34,914 nucleotides of DNA from Planctomycetota bacterium (GCA_023261445.1 JAHFOX010000011.1:1-34914); one strand, 5' to 3'; counted from the stretch's first letter, positions 7,078-15,802 are shown. The notes: a model not told the origin generated them from the sequence alone. A program made the numbers and translations.

Positions 7078-7809
7078 CTATTTAATTTCCCACGCTGAAG
7101 GTTGAACAATACCTTTAATTTTGCCAATAGCCTCTAGTACTGCGTTTATTACCGCCTTTGTGGATATTGTAGCTCCCGTTACTGCCGTAATCTTTTCCGT
7201 GTCTTTTACCTTAGACACGATAAGTTGGTTATATGTTTTTTGCTTAAATTGTTCCTGAAACCACGGACGAGCATTATTTCTTGTTCTTTTTAACAATCCA
7301 AATTTTCTTATTCTTTCCGGCTGTCTGAAAGGCGATAATTTCCAAGCCTCATCACTATCCCAGTCTATAGATTTCAATTCCCTGCCATAGATCAGACTGT
7401 ACAAGGTATTGGTGCTTTCCGCCTCTGTCATCTTTGTGCCTAGACCCGGCGTCTCTCGTTGCGCAAGGATATTAATCCCAAGTATCTTTTCGAGATTTGG
7501 ATCAATTCCCACCATAACTTTGATTTTGCTTGAATATCCCTGCGCTTCTCCGCAGGCTGCATAACCAATAAGATTGCCAGCCTTGTTTGTGCCCTTGTAA
7601 ACGCGATTATGCTCTGCTATTTCTGGCGGCGTAATTTCCACTGGTTGATCTTCCAAGCCGGGAAGGACTGTGTACAGCGCCTCTGCTAGTGAGGCTAATT
7701 CCTTTTTTTTAATAGTGTCTTTCGTAAGTAAAAAAGTTGACGATACACCTACAGAGGCTAAAAGAGAGACTATGGTCAGTATGATTGTGTATTGTACTTT
7801 CTTCTGCAT
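7078..7809 (-). CDS. rnfG: Rnf complex subunit G (covalent FMN protein)
   Basis: RnfG is the membrane-anchored flavoprotein of the Rnf ferredoxin:NAD oxidoreductase, an ion-pumping respiratory complex. The 243-residue product has one N-terminal membrane segment (about 8-29), the conserved LAQRETPGLGTKM region and VTGATIST near the C-terminus, where Thr214 is the expected site of phosphoester-linked FMN. It starts five bases after rnfD and has an AAAAAGG site inside the rnfD end, indicating cotranscription. Downstream is scpB, not the usual rnfE. Confidence 0.95.
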   Translation of the reverse strand: MQKKVQYTIILTIVSLLASVGVSSTFLLTKDTIKKKELASLAEALYTVLPGLEDQPVEITPPEIAEHNRVYKGTNKAGNLIGYAACGEAQGYSSKIKVMVGIDPNLEKILGINILAQRETPGLGTKMTEAESTNTLYSLIYGRELKSIDWDSDEAWKLSPFRQPERIRKFGLLKRTRNNARPWFQEQFKQKTYNQLIVSKVKDTEKITAVTGATISTKAVINAVLEAIGKIKGIVQPSAWEIK

Positions 7810-7814
7810 CTATT

Positions 7815-8846
7815 TCAAACCTTTTTAATCTTAGTGCCGTATAGCCGTGGTTTCGTAAACCTATCAATAAGAGGCGTTGCCGTATTCATGAGTAATATAG
7901 AATAACAAACACCCTCCGGATAGCCGGAATAAAAACGAATTAGTGCTGTTAGCATACCTGCTCCAATGGCGAAGATAACAAGTCCGCGTCTTGTCAGAGG
8001 GGCCGTAACCATATCCGTAGCCATAAAAAATGCGCCCAGAATCAGACCGCCCGCAAAGACATGATAAAAAGGATTTTTAGCCCACGGCGTTGCTATTTGT
8101 GAAGGCAAAATTAAGACCATTATAAAAACAGTTGCTATGTAATATGCAGGAACGTACCATTTGATATAACGCTTGTAAATCAGATAAGCGCCGCCCAGCA
8201 ATAAAGCAATTGCGGACGTCTCTCCGATACAACCGGGAACATTTCCTAAAAATAATTGGGCAAAGTGGTATGTCTCCGCACCTGCTTCTTTAGCCAGCGG
8301 CGTTGCCCTCGTTATCGCATCCACAAATTTGCCTTCAGGGTCCACGCTGGTGATGTTATGAGCAAAATTACCAACGCCGTGTTGTAAGATACGCCAGTCA
8401 GAGTTAATAACTGCGGGATACGACACCTGCAAAAATGCACGCGCTGCCAAGGCAGGATTCCATATATTATTTCCCAATCCGCCAAAGGTGTGTTTTACAA
8501 TGGCAATGGCAAAGAACGAACCTACTACAGGAACATACCATGGAACGCTCGGCGGCAGTATGTATGCCAGTAAGATTCCGGTAACAACAGCGCTGCCATC
8601 CTTAACGGTATTCAAAACTGGCAGTTTTCGAAGCCTCAGGATGAGTGCTTCGGTGATGACGGCAGTTATGCAACCTAAAGAAACAATATAGAGGCAATAA
8701 TATCCAAACACTAAAACTCCTGCAATCCCAGCAGGAATCAGGGAAAGCACCACCGCCCACATAATTCTGGGAATGTTTTCTATATCCCGAATGTGCGGTG
8801 GCGCACTGACAATTAATTGGTTATCGGTTTGATTTTTGCTGGACAT
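7815..8846 (-). CDS. rnfD: Rnf complex subunit D (membrane flavoprotein)
   Basis: The 343-residue integral membrane protein of the NqrB/RnfD family has many hydrophobic segments and the family motifs GLGNNIWNPALAARAF (123-138), DAITRATPL (176-184; Thr182 is the probable FMN-bearing residue) and TDMVTAPLTRRG. It carries electrons within the Rnf complex between RnfC and RnfG. It starts at ATG 8844-8846; the ribosome-binding site is poor. The 208-base gap to rnfC holds a complex hairpin element, so the rnfC-rnfD junction is unusually loose for an rnf operon. Confidence 0.95.
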   Translation of the reverse strand: MSSKNQTDNQLIVSAPPHIRDIENIPRIMWAVVLSLIPAGIAGVLVFGYYCLYIVSLGCITAVITEALILRLRKLPVLNTVKDGSAVVTGILLAYILPPSVPWYVPVVGSFFAIAIVKHTFGGLGNNIWNPALAARAFLQVSYPAVINSDWRILQHGVGNFAHNITSVDPEGKFVDAITRATPLAKEAGAETYHFAQLFLGNVPGCIGETSAIALLLGGAYLIYKRYIKWYVPAYYIATVFIMVLILPSQIATPWAKNPFYHVFAGGLILGAFFMATDMVTAPLTRRGLVIFAIGAGMLTALIRFYSGYPEGVCYSILLMNTATPLIDRFTKPRLYGTKIKKV

Positions 8847-8891
8847 ATAAGTTTTTTTAGTTTGTCATGTATATTTGGTATTACACCCTTG

Positions 8892-8977
8892 GCGGGTTCA
8901 AGTTGCAAACCTGAACCCGCAATGGATGTAACTCAAACCTTCAGGTTTGACGAATCAAAGCTAAAGCTTTGAGTTAC
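8892..8977. repeat. Compound palindromic element between rnfC and rnfD
   Basis: First comes a perfect 9-bp hairpin GCGGGTTCA/TGAACCCGC (8892-8920). Seven bases later follows an outer stem GTAACT/AGTTAC (8928-8977) enclosing two neat hairpins: CAAACC-TTCA-GGTTTG (8934-8949) and CAAAGC-TAAA-GCTTTG (8956-8971). As RNA this would form a three-way junction. A decayed inverse copy is at 163-215. It lies between cotranscribed rnfC and rnfD, where it could act in mRNA processing or stability; that role is inference. Confidence 0.7.
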
Positions 8978-9054
8978 AGCGTATGCGCTTATATATAAAA
9001 CTAATCACCGAAAGCGACCTAATTAAATTTGTTATAATTTAAAATATCCATCAT

Positions 9055-10398
9055 CTACACCTTTGTCTTCTGTCGTGCTATCTCGGCTTTCGCAAATTTA
9101 ATAAGATGAACAATAGGTCTTTTGGATGGACAGATATAACTGCAACAACCGCATTCCTTACATTCCATAACATTATTTTCCAGCGCCAGATTAAACTCCT
9201 TTGCTTCGCAAAGAATGCTCAACTCGCTGGGATTAAGTCCGTACGGACAGCTATCTATACAACGCCCGCATCTTATACATGCATGCGACCGCCACTGCTG
9301 CGCATTTCTTAACACAAGGATGCCGCCAGTGCCTTTTACCGTGACAGCCATGTCAATATTACCCTGAGCAATGCCCATCATAGGACCGCCAAAGATAATC
9401 TTGTTGATATTTGTGGTAATTTGGGCTTCTTCTAAAAGCTGTTTTATAGGTGTTCCTATCGGTACCAAAAAATTTTGCGGATTCTCAACACCATCCCCTG
9501 TTACGGTGACTATCCTCTGGATTAATGGTCTTCTGAATTTTACTGCCTCATATATAGCAAAAGCCGTCCCTACATTAATAACAACAGCGCCTACTTCTAA
9601 CGGTAGTTGTGTTGGTTTAAATTCACGATTCAATGACGCTTTAATAAGTTGATGCTCCGCTCCCTGTGGGTATTTTACTTCCATAAGGTCTATTTTAATA
9701 TTTGGCTCATTCGATAAAATATCTTTGAAGAGATTATAAACATCCGTTTTATTTGCCTCAACGCCAATGTGTGCCTTTTTACAACCAATACACTTCATTA
9801 TTAGTTTTAGACCATTGATAATTTCGCTGGGTTTATCTATCATGAGGCGGTAATCACAGGTAAGGTAAGGTTCACATTCAGCGCCGTTCATAACAACCGT
9901 ATCAATTACCTTGTCTTTGGGTGGGGTGAGTTTCACGTGGGTGGGAAAGGTAGCGCCTCCTAAACCCACAATACCAGCCGATTGGATACGTTGTTTAATC
10001 TCATCAGGAGAAATTTGGCCTGTATCCGAAGACTCATTAGCGCCTTCTATCCATGTATCATCTCCGGAATTTTCTATCATAACAGCAGGAGATTTTATAC
10101 CTGTAACAGGATGATGCCATGGTATGACGTCTATTACTTTACCTGAAACCGAAGCATGTATATTTGCGGATACAAATCCCTGCGCCTCACCTATCAATTG
10201 CCCTTTTTTAACTGTATCCCCCTTTTTAACATTTGGCTTGGCTGGAGCGCCAATATGCTGATTCATAAACAAATACACGGTCTTGGGGGATATAGAAGGT
10301 ACCTCCTTTTTGCTACAGGTAAGATTTTTGCCGTCTTCTTTTGGATGGATTCCACCAACAAAGGTTTTTAATTTCGATTTAATGAGAGTAGTCGTCAT
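9055..10398 (-). CDS. rnfC: Rnf complex subunit C (NADH/ferredoxin-side iron-sulfur protein)
   Basis: RnfC is the peripheral subunit that binds FMN and NAD(H) and passes electrons to the membrane part of Rnf. The 447-residue protein has the N-terminal GGIHPKEDGK region, a biotinyl-like hairpin (KKGDTVKKGQLIGEAQGFVS), the glycine-rich GIVGLGGATFPTHVKL, NGAECEPYLTCDYRLM, and two C-terminal 4Fe-4S motifs, CIRCGRCIDSCP (374-385) and CKECGCCSYICPS (413-425). The size is compact and typical. I start at ATG 10396-10398; the longer frame to 10434 is made from an interspersed repeat. No convincing ribosome-binding site is present. Confidence 0.95.
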   Translation of the reverse strand: MTTTLIKSKLKTFVGGIHPKEDGKNLTCSKKEVPSISPKTVYLFMNQHIGAPAKPNVKKGDTVKKGQLIGEAQGFVSANIHASVSGKVIDVIPWHHPVTGIKSPAVMIENSGDDTWIEGANESSDTGQISPDEIKQRIQSAGIVGLGGATFPTHVKLTPPKDKVIDTVVMNGAECEPYLTCDYRLMIDKPSEIINGLKLIMKCIGCKKAHIGVEANKTDVYNLFKDILSNEPNIKIDLMEVKYPQGAEHQLIKASLNREFKPTQLPLEVGAVVINVGTAFAIYEAVKFRRPLIQRIVTVTGDGVENPQNFLVPIGTPIKQLLEEAQITTNINKIIFGGPMMGIAQGNIDMAVTVKGTGGILVLRNAQQWRSHACIRCGRCIDSCPYGLNPSELSILCEAKEFNLALENNVMECKECGCCSYICPSKRPIVHLIKFAKAEIARQKTKV

Positions 10399-10409
10399 TT
10401 TCAGATAAT

Positions 10410-10487
10410 CACAGCGTGGTGGAGCCACAACCAAAAATAGAACACAGATTACACAGATTAAGCGGATTTACACAGATTTTAATATGT
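10410..10487. repeat. ACACAGATTA interspersed repeat, copy 2
   Basis: This is the partner of 2324-2396, with one additional ACACAGATT unit. It begins 12 bases upstream of the rnfC start, within its leader. Confidence 0.75.
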
Positions 10488-10582
10488 TATAAGACCACCA
10501 AGATGATTTAAAAAAACAAACAGCTTAAAAAGCAAGATTTTATAAATTTGTAATACAGATTGCTAAGACTATGTATTCTTTA

Positions 10583-10602
10583 CAGGTTCAATTTGTAACC
10601 TG
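10583..10602. repeat. Small hairpin CAGGTT / AACCTG
   Basis: A 6-bp perfect stem encloses an eight-base loop. It shares an AGGTTCAA core with the hairpins at 3848 and 3937. Confidence 0.4.
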
Positions 10603-10687
10603 ACTGTCGGAATTCAAAATTGGTTGCTCAAACAAAAAAACCTCTGCCGAAGGCATGCCAATTTATAGTAAACGTCAAATGAAAGTT

Positions 10688-10787
10688 GTCATTGCGAGAA
10701 GGACCGACGAAGCAATCTCATAATTCCCCTTAATCCCCCTTTATAAAAGGGGGAATAGGAGATTGTTTCGCTGTCGCTCGCAATGAC
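10688..10787. repeat. GTCATTGCGAG element with terminal inverted repeats
   Basis: The 100-base element begins GTCATTGCGAG...GACGAAGCAATCTC and ends with the near reverse complement GAGATTGTTTCG...CTCGCAATGAC. The interior carries a second palindrome, CCCCCTTTATAAAAGGGGG. Similar GTCATTGCGAG/GCAATCTC elements are scattered in many environmental bacterial genomes. The second copy (12041-12119) lies on the other side of the aminotransferase gene. Confidence 0.8.
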
Positions 10788-10832
10788 ATTTTAAGTCAAC
10801 TTATTTAATACGTTTACTATATATAGCAAGTC

Positions 10833-12023
10833 TCATCTCAAGGCACGGTCAATCTGGCGTACCGCCTGTTTTAGACGCAGTTCGTTTTCTACTATCGCCA
10901 AACGCAAATATCCCTCACCGTTTTCTCCAAAAGCAGCACCGGGAGCGACAGAAACCTCAGCTTCGTTTATGAGTTTATATGCAAAATCTACCGAACCCAT
11001 AGACCGCCATTTCTCAGGGATTGGCGCCCATACAAACATGGATGCCCTTGGTTTTTTTACATTCCATCCGATACGGTTCAGTCCGTCACAAAGCACATCT
11101 CGCCTATTTTGGTAAATAGCCGCCTGTTCCTGTGTAAATTTGTCACATTCACGAAGCGCAATGATAGATGCAATTTGCACAGGCTGAAAGATACCGTAAT
11201 CATAATATCCCTTGACTTTTGCCAATGTACTGACTATTTCTTTGTTACCCACGCAGAACCCAAGTCTCCAGCCAGCCATATTAAAGGATTTAGACATTGT
11301 GTTAAATTCAACGCCAATTTCTTTGGCGCCTTTTACCTGTAAAAAGCTGGGAGGTTTGTAACCGTCAAACGCAATTCCGCAGTATGCGAAATCGTGCACA
11401 ACAATAATATTGTTTTTTCTTGCAAAGGCGACAATCTCTTCGAAAAATCCCAATTCAACTGTGGCGGCTGTAGGATTATGTGGGAAGTTCAGAATGAGTA
11501 TCTTGGGGAGAGGGAGAATAGTTTTTGCAGTGTTGATTAAGTTTGGCAAAAATTTCTCGTCCTCCGTAAGCGGCACACTTATAACATTGCCCCCAGCTAA
11601 ATTCACGGCATGGATATGAATTGGAAATGCAGGATTAGGCACTAATGCAGTTTCGCCCGGATCTAATAATCCCAGACACATGTGAGATATGCCTTCTTTT
11701 GATCCAATGGTGCAGACTACTTCCTTTTCAGGGTCTAATGATACGCCAAACCGTCTTTCGTAGTATCTCGCAACTTCACGCCTGAGATTAAATATACCGT
11801 TTGCGGAGACGGTGTATCTATGATTTCTCGGATCCTGCACAGCTTCACATAATTTTTGAATAACTGGCTGAGGTGAAGGGTCGTTCGGGTTGCCCATGCC
11901 CAAATCTATTACGTCAATATTATTTCGGCGTTTCTCATATTTTAAGGCATTTAATCTGCCAAATAGGTATGGAGGTAATTGTTTAACCCTATTGGCGATG
12001 TTAATTACAAATTCTTCTGACAT
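10833..12023 (-). CDS. Class I/II aminotransferase, AlaC-like (probable alanine transaminase)
   Basis: The 396-residue PLP-dependent enzyme probably interconverts pyruvate/glutamate and alanine/2-oxoglutarate. Visible are [12 protein letters not shown] near the N-terminus, [49 protein letters not shown] and the PLP lysine motif [19 protein letters not shown]. The [10 protein letters not shown] signature and overall pattern fit AlaC/YfdZ-like and related DapL-like enzymes, so LL-diaminopimelate aminotransferase is an alternative. I start at ATG 12021-12023. The longer open frame to 12119 is translated GTCATTGCGAG repeat and should not be annotated. The weak site AGAAG precedes the ATG. Repeat elements lie on both sides of the gene. 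Confidence 0.9.
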   Translation of the reverse strand: MSEEFVINIANRVKQLPPYLFGRLNALKYEKRRNNIDVIDLGMGNPNDPSPQPVIQKLCEAVQDPRNHRYTVSANGIFNLRREVARYYERRFGVSLDPEKEVVCTIGSKEGISHMCLGLLDPGETALVPNPAFPIHIHAVNLAGGNVISVPLTEDEKFLPNLINTAKTILPLPKILILNFPHNPTAATVELGFFEEIVAFARKNNIIVVHDFAYCGIAFDGYKPPSFLQVKGAKEIGVEFNTMSKSFNMAGWRLGFCVGNKEIVSTLAKVKGYYDYGIFQPVQIASIIALRECDKFTQEQAAIYQNRRDVLCDGLNRIGWNVKKPRASMFVWAPIPEKWRSMGSVDFAYKLINEAEVSVAPGAAFGENGEGYLRLAIVENELRLKQAVRQIDRALR

Positions 12024-12040
12024 TAAATTTCTTCTTTTAA

Positions 12041-12119
12041 TTAGGTTGCTTCGCTCACGCTCGCAATGACATGTATGGCATTTGTCATTGCGAGGAGTAA
12101 AACGACGAAGCAATCTCAA
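12041..12119. repeat. GTCATTGCGAG element, inside-out arrangement
   Basis: The half-site TTGCTTCGCTCACGCTCGCAATGAC (given in two parts: TTGCTTCGCTCACG and CTCGCAATGAC, 12046-12070) is followed after 13 bases by GTCATTGCGAGGAG...GAAGCAATCTC (12084-12117). The halves are in the opposite order to 10688-10787, forming a CGAGCG-type stem with a short loop. The element overlaps the aminotransferase leader. Confidence 0.75.
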
Positions 12120-12220
12120 CCTTGAAATTCCTGAACATTTAATTAATAGAGACGCAACATTTTGCGCCCATACAGGACGTGTAAGACAGGTTAAGCGAAG
12201 CGTCCCATCATTTATCAGAT

Positions 12221-13195
12221 TTAATCGCTAACCAAATTTTTAGTAATTGAGGCATTTTCAATGAGACTAATCAGCCATGGACCGAGTCTTTCTTTATAAC
12301 GTTGATTCCTTGCAACCTTTTCTATTTCACTTCTAACGGCATTGAAATCTTTGTTGCTGGCAGGCTTTTTACCATTGATTTTAATAATATGATAGCCATA
12401 ATCCGTCTTGATAATATCACTGATTTCACCAGCCTTCAGGTGTGCTACTTGCGAGCCAATACCGTCTTTTGGACTGAAAGGCTGCATCTTTCCGCCTTTA
12501 GCGGCAGAAACGCGGTCTATAGATTCACTTTTCGCTATGGTGGCAAAATCAGCGCCTGATTTTATTTTCTTAAGCGCATCTTCTGCATCACTGCGGCTTT
12601 TGAATACAATCTGGCTGGCTTCAATCTTTTCACCATACTCTTGCTCGTATACCTTTCTTAATTCTTCTTCAGTAATGGTAATCGTCTTCGTCATAACCTT
12701 TTCTGCCAGAACCTCAATCTCTGCCTGTTTTCGCATCTTTTTCGACAACTTTCCTTCAAATTCAGCAATACTGCTGTTAATCTTGGTTAATTCTTTTTCA
12801 AGGTCTGCCCTGTCTTTTATACGATATCTCCGCATTAAAGCATCAATTTCGCTGTTAATAAGAATTTTTAACCTTTGGGATATCTCCGAGCTTGTAACAC
12901 TAAGCCCTTCTTTTTCTGCTGCTTGCCGGATCAAAGTCCTTCTAATAAGTACATCTAAAGCATCCTCACCATAAGTATCCACTAATAGATTATAAAGCTC
13001 TTGCTTGGCAACCTTTTGTCCATTAACAATTGCCACGATATTTTTATCTGTAATCCCTTGTTGTTCGGCTTGCGGGGCTTTAGCGGTATTTTTTACCTCC
13101 CCTTCCCCAAAAATTGTTTTTGTAAAAACTATCCCTGAAGAAAGCATCAGGACAAAAAGCAGGACATTTGCGCGTATCTTCATTGTAATAAACAT
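12221..13195 (-). CDS. Exported peptidyl-prolyl isomerase (SurA/PrsA-like, parvulin domain)
   Basis: The protein has an N-terminal signal peptide (hydrophobic [13 protein letters not shown]), a SurA_N-type helical chaperone region that opens with [19 protein letters not shown], a Lys/Glu-rich helical middle and a parvulin rotamase domain. The last is shown by [44 protein letters not shown] and [16 protein letters not shown]. Such proteins help fold exported or outer-membrane proteins in the periplasm. No lipobox cysteine is present. The start is uncertain: ATG 13193-13195, ATG 13181-13183 and TTG 13202-13204 are all in frame and none has an ideal ribosome-binding site. A consensus promoter lies upstream at 13249-13278. 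The gene is divergent from mobA. Confidence 0.9.
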   Translation of the reverse strand: MFITMKIRANVLLFVLMLSSGIVFTKTIFGEGEVKNTAKAPQAEQQGITDKNIVAIVNGQKVAKQELYNLLVDTYGEDALDVLIRRTLIRQAAEKEGLSVTSSEISQRLKILINSEIDALMRRYRIKDRADLEKELTKINSSIAEFEGKLSKKMRKQAEIEVLAEKVMTKTITITEEELRKVYEQEYGEKIEASQIVFKSRSDAEDALKKIKSGADFATIAKSESIDRVSAAKGGKMQPFSPKDGIGSQVAHLKAGEISDIIKTDYGYHIIKINGKKPASNKDFNAVRSEIEKVARNQRYKERLGPWLISLIENASITKNLVSD

Positions 13196-13248
13196 TCCAT
13201 TCAAAAAAAGTTATAGTAAATAAAAATAATGTATAAAATTGATTTTGG

Positions 13249-13278
13249 ATTATATCACAGTTAAAATTAAGGTGTCAA
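13249..13278 (-). promoter_or_regulatory. Consensus sigma-70 promoter for the PPIase gene
   Basis: On the minus strand a perfect TTGACA (13273-13278) and a perfect TATAAT (13249-13254) are separated by 18 bases. The predicted transcription start is near 13242, leaving a leader of about 45 bases before the isomerase start codon. Confidence 0.7.
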
Positions 13279-13316
13279 TGTTTTTTGATTTACCGAAGAT
13301 ATGTGGAGAATATAAA

Positions 13317-13883
13317 ATGACAGCAATTATCCTTGCAGGCGGAAAAAGTCAGAGGATGGGTTCCAATAAGGCGTTTCTTAAGTATAGCGACAAAACATTT
13401 ATCGAGCATCAAGTAAGCAATCTCAGTAAAGTTTTTGATGAAATCATCATATCCGCAAACGATGCCAGTGCATATTCTAGTTTGAAGATGCCGATAGTAA
13501 CGGATGTTATGCCAGGAAAAGGCCCGCTTGGCGGCATTTGTGCAGGACTAATACGAGCCAGAAGCCACTACGTTTTCGTAATTGCCTGCGATATGCCCTT
13601 TATCAATGAAAAGGTAATTCTTTATTTAAGGGATCAGATAAATGATTACGATGTGGTTGTGCCGCAAACGAGTCGCGGACTTGAACCAATGCACGCCTTT
13701 TATTCCAAGAATTGTATACAGCCTATTTATCGTTGTCTTGAAGAGGGCAAATTGCGGATAATTGATTTCTTCCCAAAAGTAAAGGTTAGGGTTGTAGACG
13801 AAAAGGAGTTCAAAGGGATTGACGCATCCATACAATCTCTTGTCAACCTGAATACCCCTGAAGAATACAAAAGATATTGCTAA
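13317..13883 (+). CDS. mobA: Molybdenum cofactor guanylyltransferase
   Basis: MobA transfers GMP from GTP to molybdopterin, making the bis-MGD cofactor used by DMSO-reductase-family enzymes such as nitrate and nitrite oxidoreductases. The 188-residue protein begins with the nucleotidyltransferase signature TAIILAGGKSQRMGSNKAFL, followed by GPLGGICAGL and the metal-binding ACDMPF. I choose ATG 13317 because GGAGAA lies about eight bases upstream; the longer frame back to 13239 lacks support. If the host is an anammox organism, demand for this cofactor would be high, but that link is inference. Other Mo-cofactor genes are not nearby. Confidence 0.93.
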   Translation: MTAIILAGGKSQRMGSNKAFLKYSDKTFIEHQVSNLSKVFDEIIISANDASAYSSLKMPIVTDVMPGKGPLGGICAGLIRARSHYVFVIACDMPFINEKVILYLRDQINDYDVVVPQTSRGLEPMHAFYSKNCIQPIYRCLEEGKLRIIDFFPKVKVRVVDEKEFKGIDASIQSLVNLNTPEEYKRYC

Positions 13884-13996
13884 CGGTTTACACGGAGCTG
13901 TGTTCTACCATATAGAAATGTACTAAGATTTTTAAAACGGATTACGTGTTGTAAGTTGAAAATATTACCTTGAATTTCCAACTTCCAATTTCCATT

Positions 13997-15274
13997 ATGA
14001 CAAAATTTCCTGACTTATTCATAAAGAACATCGGGCAATTGGTGACCGCTGCTGGTGCATCCAAGATACCAAAAACATTTAAAGGCATGAGTAATCTTGG
14101 AATTATATCAGACGGAGCCGTTGCCATTAAAGACGGAAATTTTATTGATGTTGGCACAACTAAAAAACTAAAAAACAAACATAACGGTGAGCATGTAAAA
14201 ATAATTGATGCTGAAGGAAAAGTTGTTATGCCAGGTTTTGTGGATAGTCATACTCATGCTGTCTTTGGCGGTGATCGTGCTGGTGAGTTTGTTCAGCGCA
14301 TTCAAGGAGCAACATATTTAGAAATCCTAAAAAAAGGTGGCGGTATATTAAGCACTGTTAAAAACACCCGCAAATTAACGCTTCAAGAACTTACTGAGGC
14401 TTCGAGAAAGCATCTGAATACTATGCTTTTGCATGGTACGACCACTGTGGAGATTAAGAGCGGGTATGGTCTCGATACAAAAAACGAACTAAAAATCCTT
14501 AAGGCTATACAACATTTACAAAAAACGCATTGTATGGATATTGTGCCTACTTTTTTGGGGGCGCATACGATACCGCCAGAATACAAATCTAAGCCCGATA
14601 CTTATGTTGGCTTGGTTTGTAACATGCTATCAAAGGTGAAGCCCTATGCAACCTTTTGTGATGTCTTTTGCGACGATGGAGGTTTCGATATAGAACAATC
14701 AGCAAGAATACTTTCGTTTGCAAAAAAGTTGGGCTTTAGACTAAAGATACATGTTAATGAATTTAAGGACATCGGCGGAGTGCCATTGGCTGTTAAGTTT
14801 GGCGTTACCTCTGCAGACCATCTTGACAATATAGAACATCGTGATATATTAAAATTGAAAAGAAGCCGTATTATTTGCGTCTTATTGCCGGGTGTGCCGT
14901 TCTTTCTGATGAAGGATGCCTACGCACCGGCAAGAAAAATGATAGAAAAAGGGTTGTCAGTTGCTCTGGCAACAGATTTTAATCCCGGCACTTGTCCCAC
15001 TGTAAATATGCAAACTATAGCTACTCTGGCATGTCTTAAAATGGATATGACGCCTGCCCAGGCGATTAATGCCGCCACAATAAACGCTGCGCATGCAGTA
15101 GGAATGTCTCATCGGATCGGAAGCATAGAAGTTGGCAAGCAGGCGGATTTGATAATGCTTGATATCTACGATTATAATCAATTGCCTTATTATTTTGGCA
15201 TAAACCACGTAAATACAGTAATAAAGCAAGGAAGGTTGGTCGTAAAGGGCAGACAAATGTTAGATTTGAATTAA
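13997..15274 (+). CDS. hutI: Imidazolonepropionase
   Basis: HutI hydrolyses imidazolone-5-propionate to formiminoglutamate in histidine breakdown. The 425-residue amidohydrolase shows the metal motif DSHTHAVFGGDR (His85, His87), VEIKSGYGLD, FLGAHTIPPEY, HVNEF, SADHLD and ATDFNPGTCPT. The length is normal. ATG 13997 is chosen over TTG 13970; neither has a clear ribosome-binding site. No hutH, hutU or hutG is adjacent, so the pathway genes are dispersed or the enzyme has a different role. It lies 113 bases after mobA in the same direction. Confidence 0.93.
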   Translation: MTKFPDLFIKNIGQLVTAAGASKIPKTFKGMSNLGIISDGAVAIKDGNFIDVGTTKKLKNKHNGEHVKIIDAEGKVVMPGFVDSHTHAVFGGDRAGEFVQRIQGATYLEILKKGGGILSTVKNTRKLTLQELTEASRKHLNTMLLHGTTTVEIKSGYGLDTKNELKILKAIQHLQKTHCMDIVPTFLGAHTIPPEYKSKPDTYVGLVCNMLSKVKPYATFCDVFCDDGGFDIEQSARILSFAKKLGFRLKIHVNEFKDIGGVPLAVKFGVTSADHLDNIEHRDILKLKRSRIICVLLPGVPFFLMKDAYAPARKMIEKGLSVALATDFNPGTCPTVNMQTIATLACLKMDMTPAQAINAATINAAHAVGMSHRIGSIEVGKQADLIMLDIYDYNQLPYYFGINHVNTVIKQGRLVVKGRQMLDLN

Positions 15275-15358
15275 ATTTTTCTCCATTCTAATAATTTGTT
15301 GTGTAAGCTATCAGCATTCGACTTTCAGGAATTTGTATTATAAAAGAAGGAGATTATT

Positions 15359-15802
15359 GTGAATATAAAATATTATGCAAAATGCCGATGTGTGTATTTG
15401 ACCCTTTTTGTAATATCTCTTTTGTTAATTGCGTTTTCTTATTGCCCTGCCGCTGAAGAGAAAAAAAACAAGCCTGAGGTACATGGGGTAATGATCGTAA
15501 CCCTCGATGCTCCCATGCGCGCAACAATCGTAAGAAATGTAAATATTGAAGTGATTATTGGCAATGAAAGGGCGTCAAAGGTAACAACCATATTAACTGT
15601 AACCTGCCCTACAACTAAACAGCAAATAGGTCGTGAGGCTGAAACATTAGATAGTTTTTCTTCAAAGAAAATTGTATATAGTTGGAATACGGAGGGACTG
15701 AAGGAAGGGAGTTACATAATAAAAGCGGAATTAGAGAAGGTGCCCGACGAAACAGACCTTGATGATAATGTTAGACAAGTAGAGGTTCAATTAACACGTT
15801 AA
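15359..15802 (+). CDS. Small exported protein with a probable CARDB-like Ig-fold domain
   Basis: The 147-residue protein has a signal peptide (hydrophobic LTLFVISLLLIAFSYCPAA, probable cleavage near residue 32). The mature part is a single beta-rich domain with the pattern of adhesion-type Ig folds: VNIEVIIGN, TILTVTCP, a central SSKKIVYSWNTEGLKEGSYII and a closing acidic DETDLDDNVRQVEVQL. The W-(x)-G-Y-I-(x)-A-(x)-DxDDN order resembles CARDB domains. The function is unknown; it may bind or present other surface proteins. It starts with GTG at 15359, supported by AAGGAG seven bases upstream. Confidence 0.75.
   Translation: MNIKYYAKCRCVYLTLFVISLLLIAFSYCPAAEEKKNKPEVHGVMIVTLDAPMRATIVRNVNIEVIIGNERASKVTTILTVTCPTTKQQIGREAETLDSFSSKKIVYSWNTEGLKEGSYIIKAELEKVPDETDLDDNVRQVEVQLTR

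Larger units (their letters stand above)
10399..10832. other. Gene-free spacer with three repeat types
   Basis: The space between the aminotransferase stop and the rnfC start holds the ACACAGATTA repeat (10410-10487), a CAGGTT/AACCTG hairpin (10583-10602) and a 100-base terminally inverted GTCATTGCGAG element (10688-10787). No coding frame or clear promoter is visible. Confidence 0.7.

Noticed and set aside
10399-10434. Longer N-terminus for RnfC
   Set aside because: The 12 extra residues are repeat-derived; RnfC proteins begin shortly before the GGIHPKEDGK segment.
12024-12119. Longer N-terminus for the AlaC-like aminotransferase
   Set aside because: The extension is a translated GTCATTGCGAG repeat rich in Arg and Cys, unlike any aminotransferase N-terminus.
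12152-12167. ACGCAA/TTGCGC hairpin as a terminator of the PPIase gene
   Set aside because: The stem has six pairs with a wobble and lacks a T-tract; evidence is too weak.
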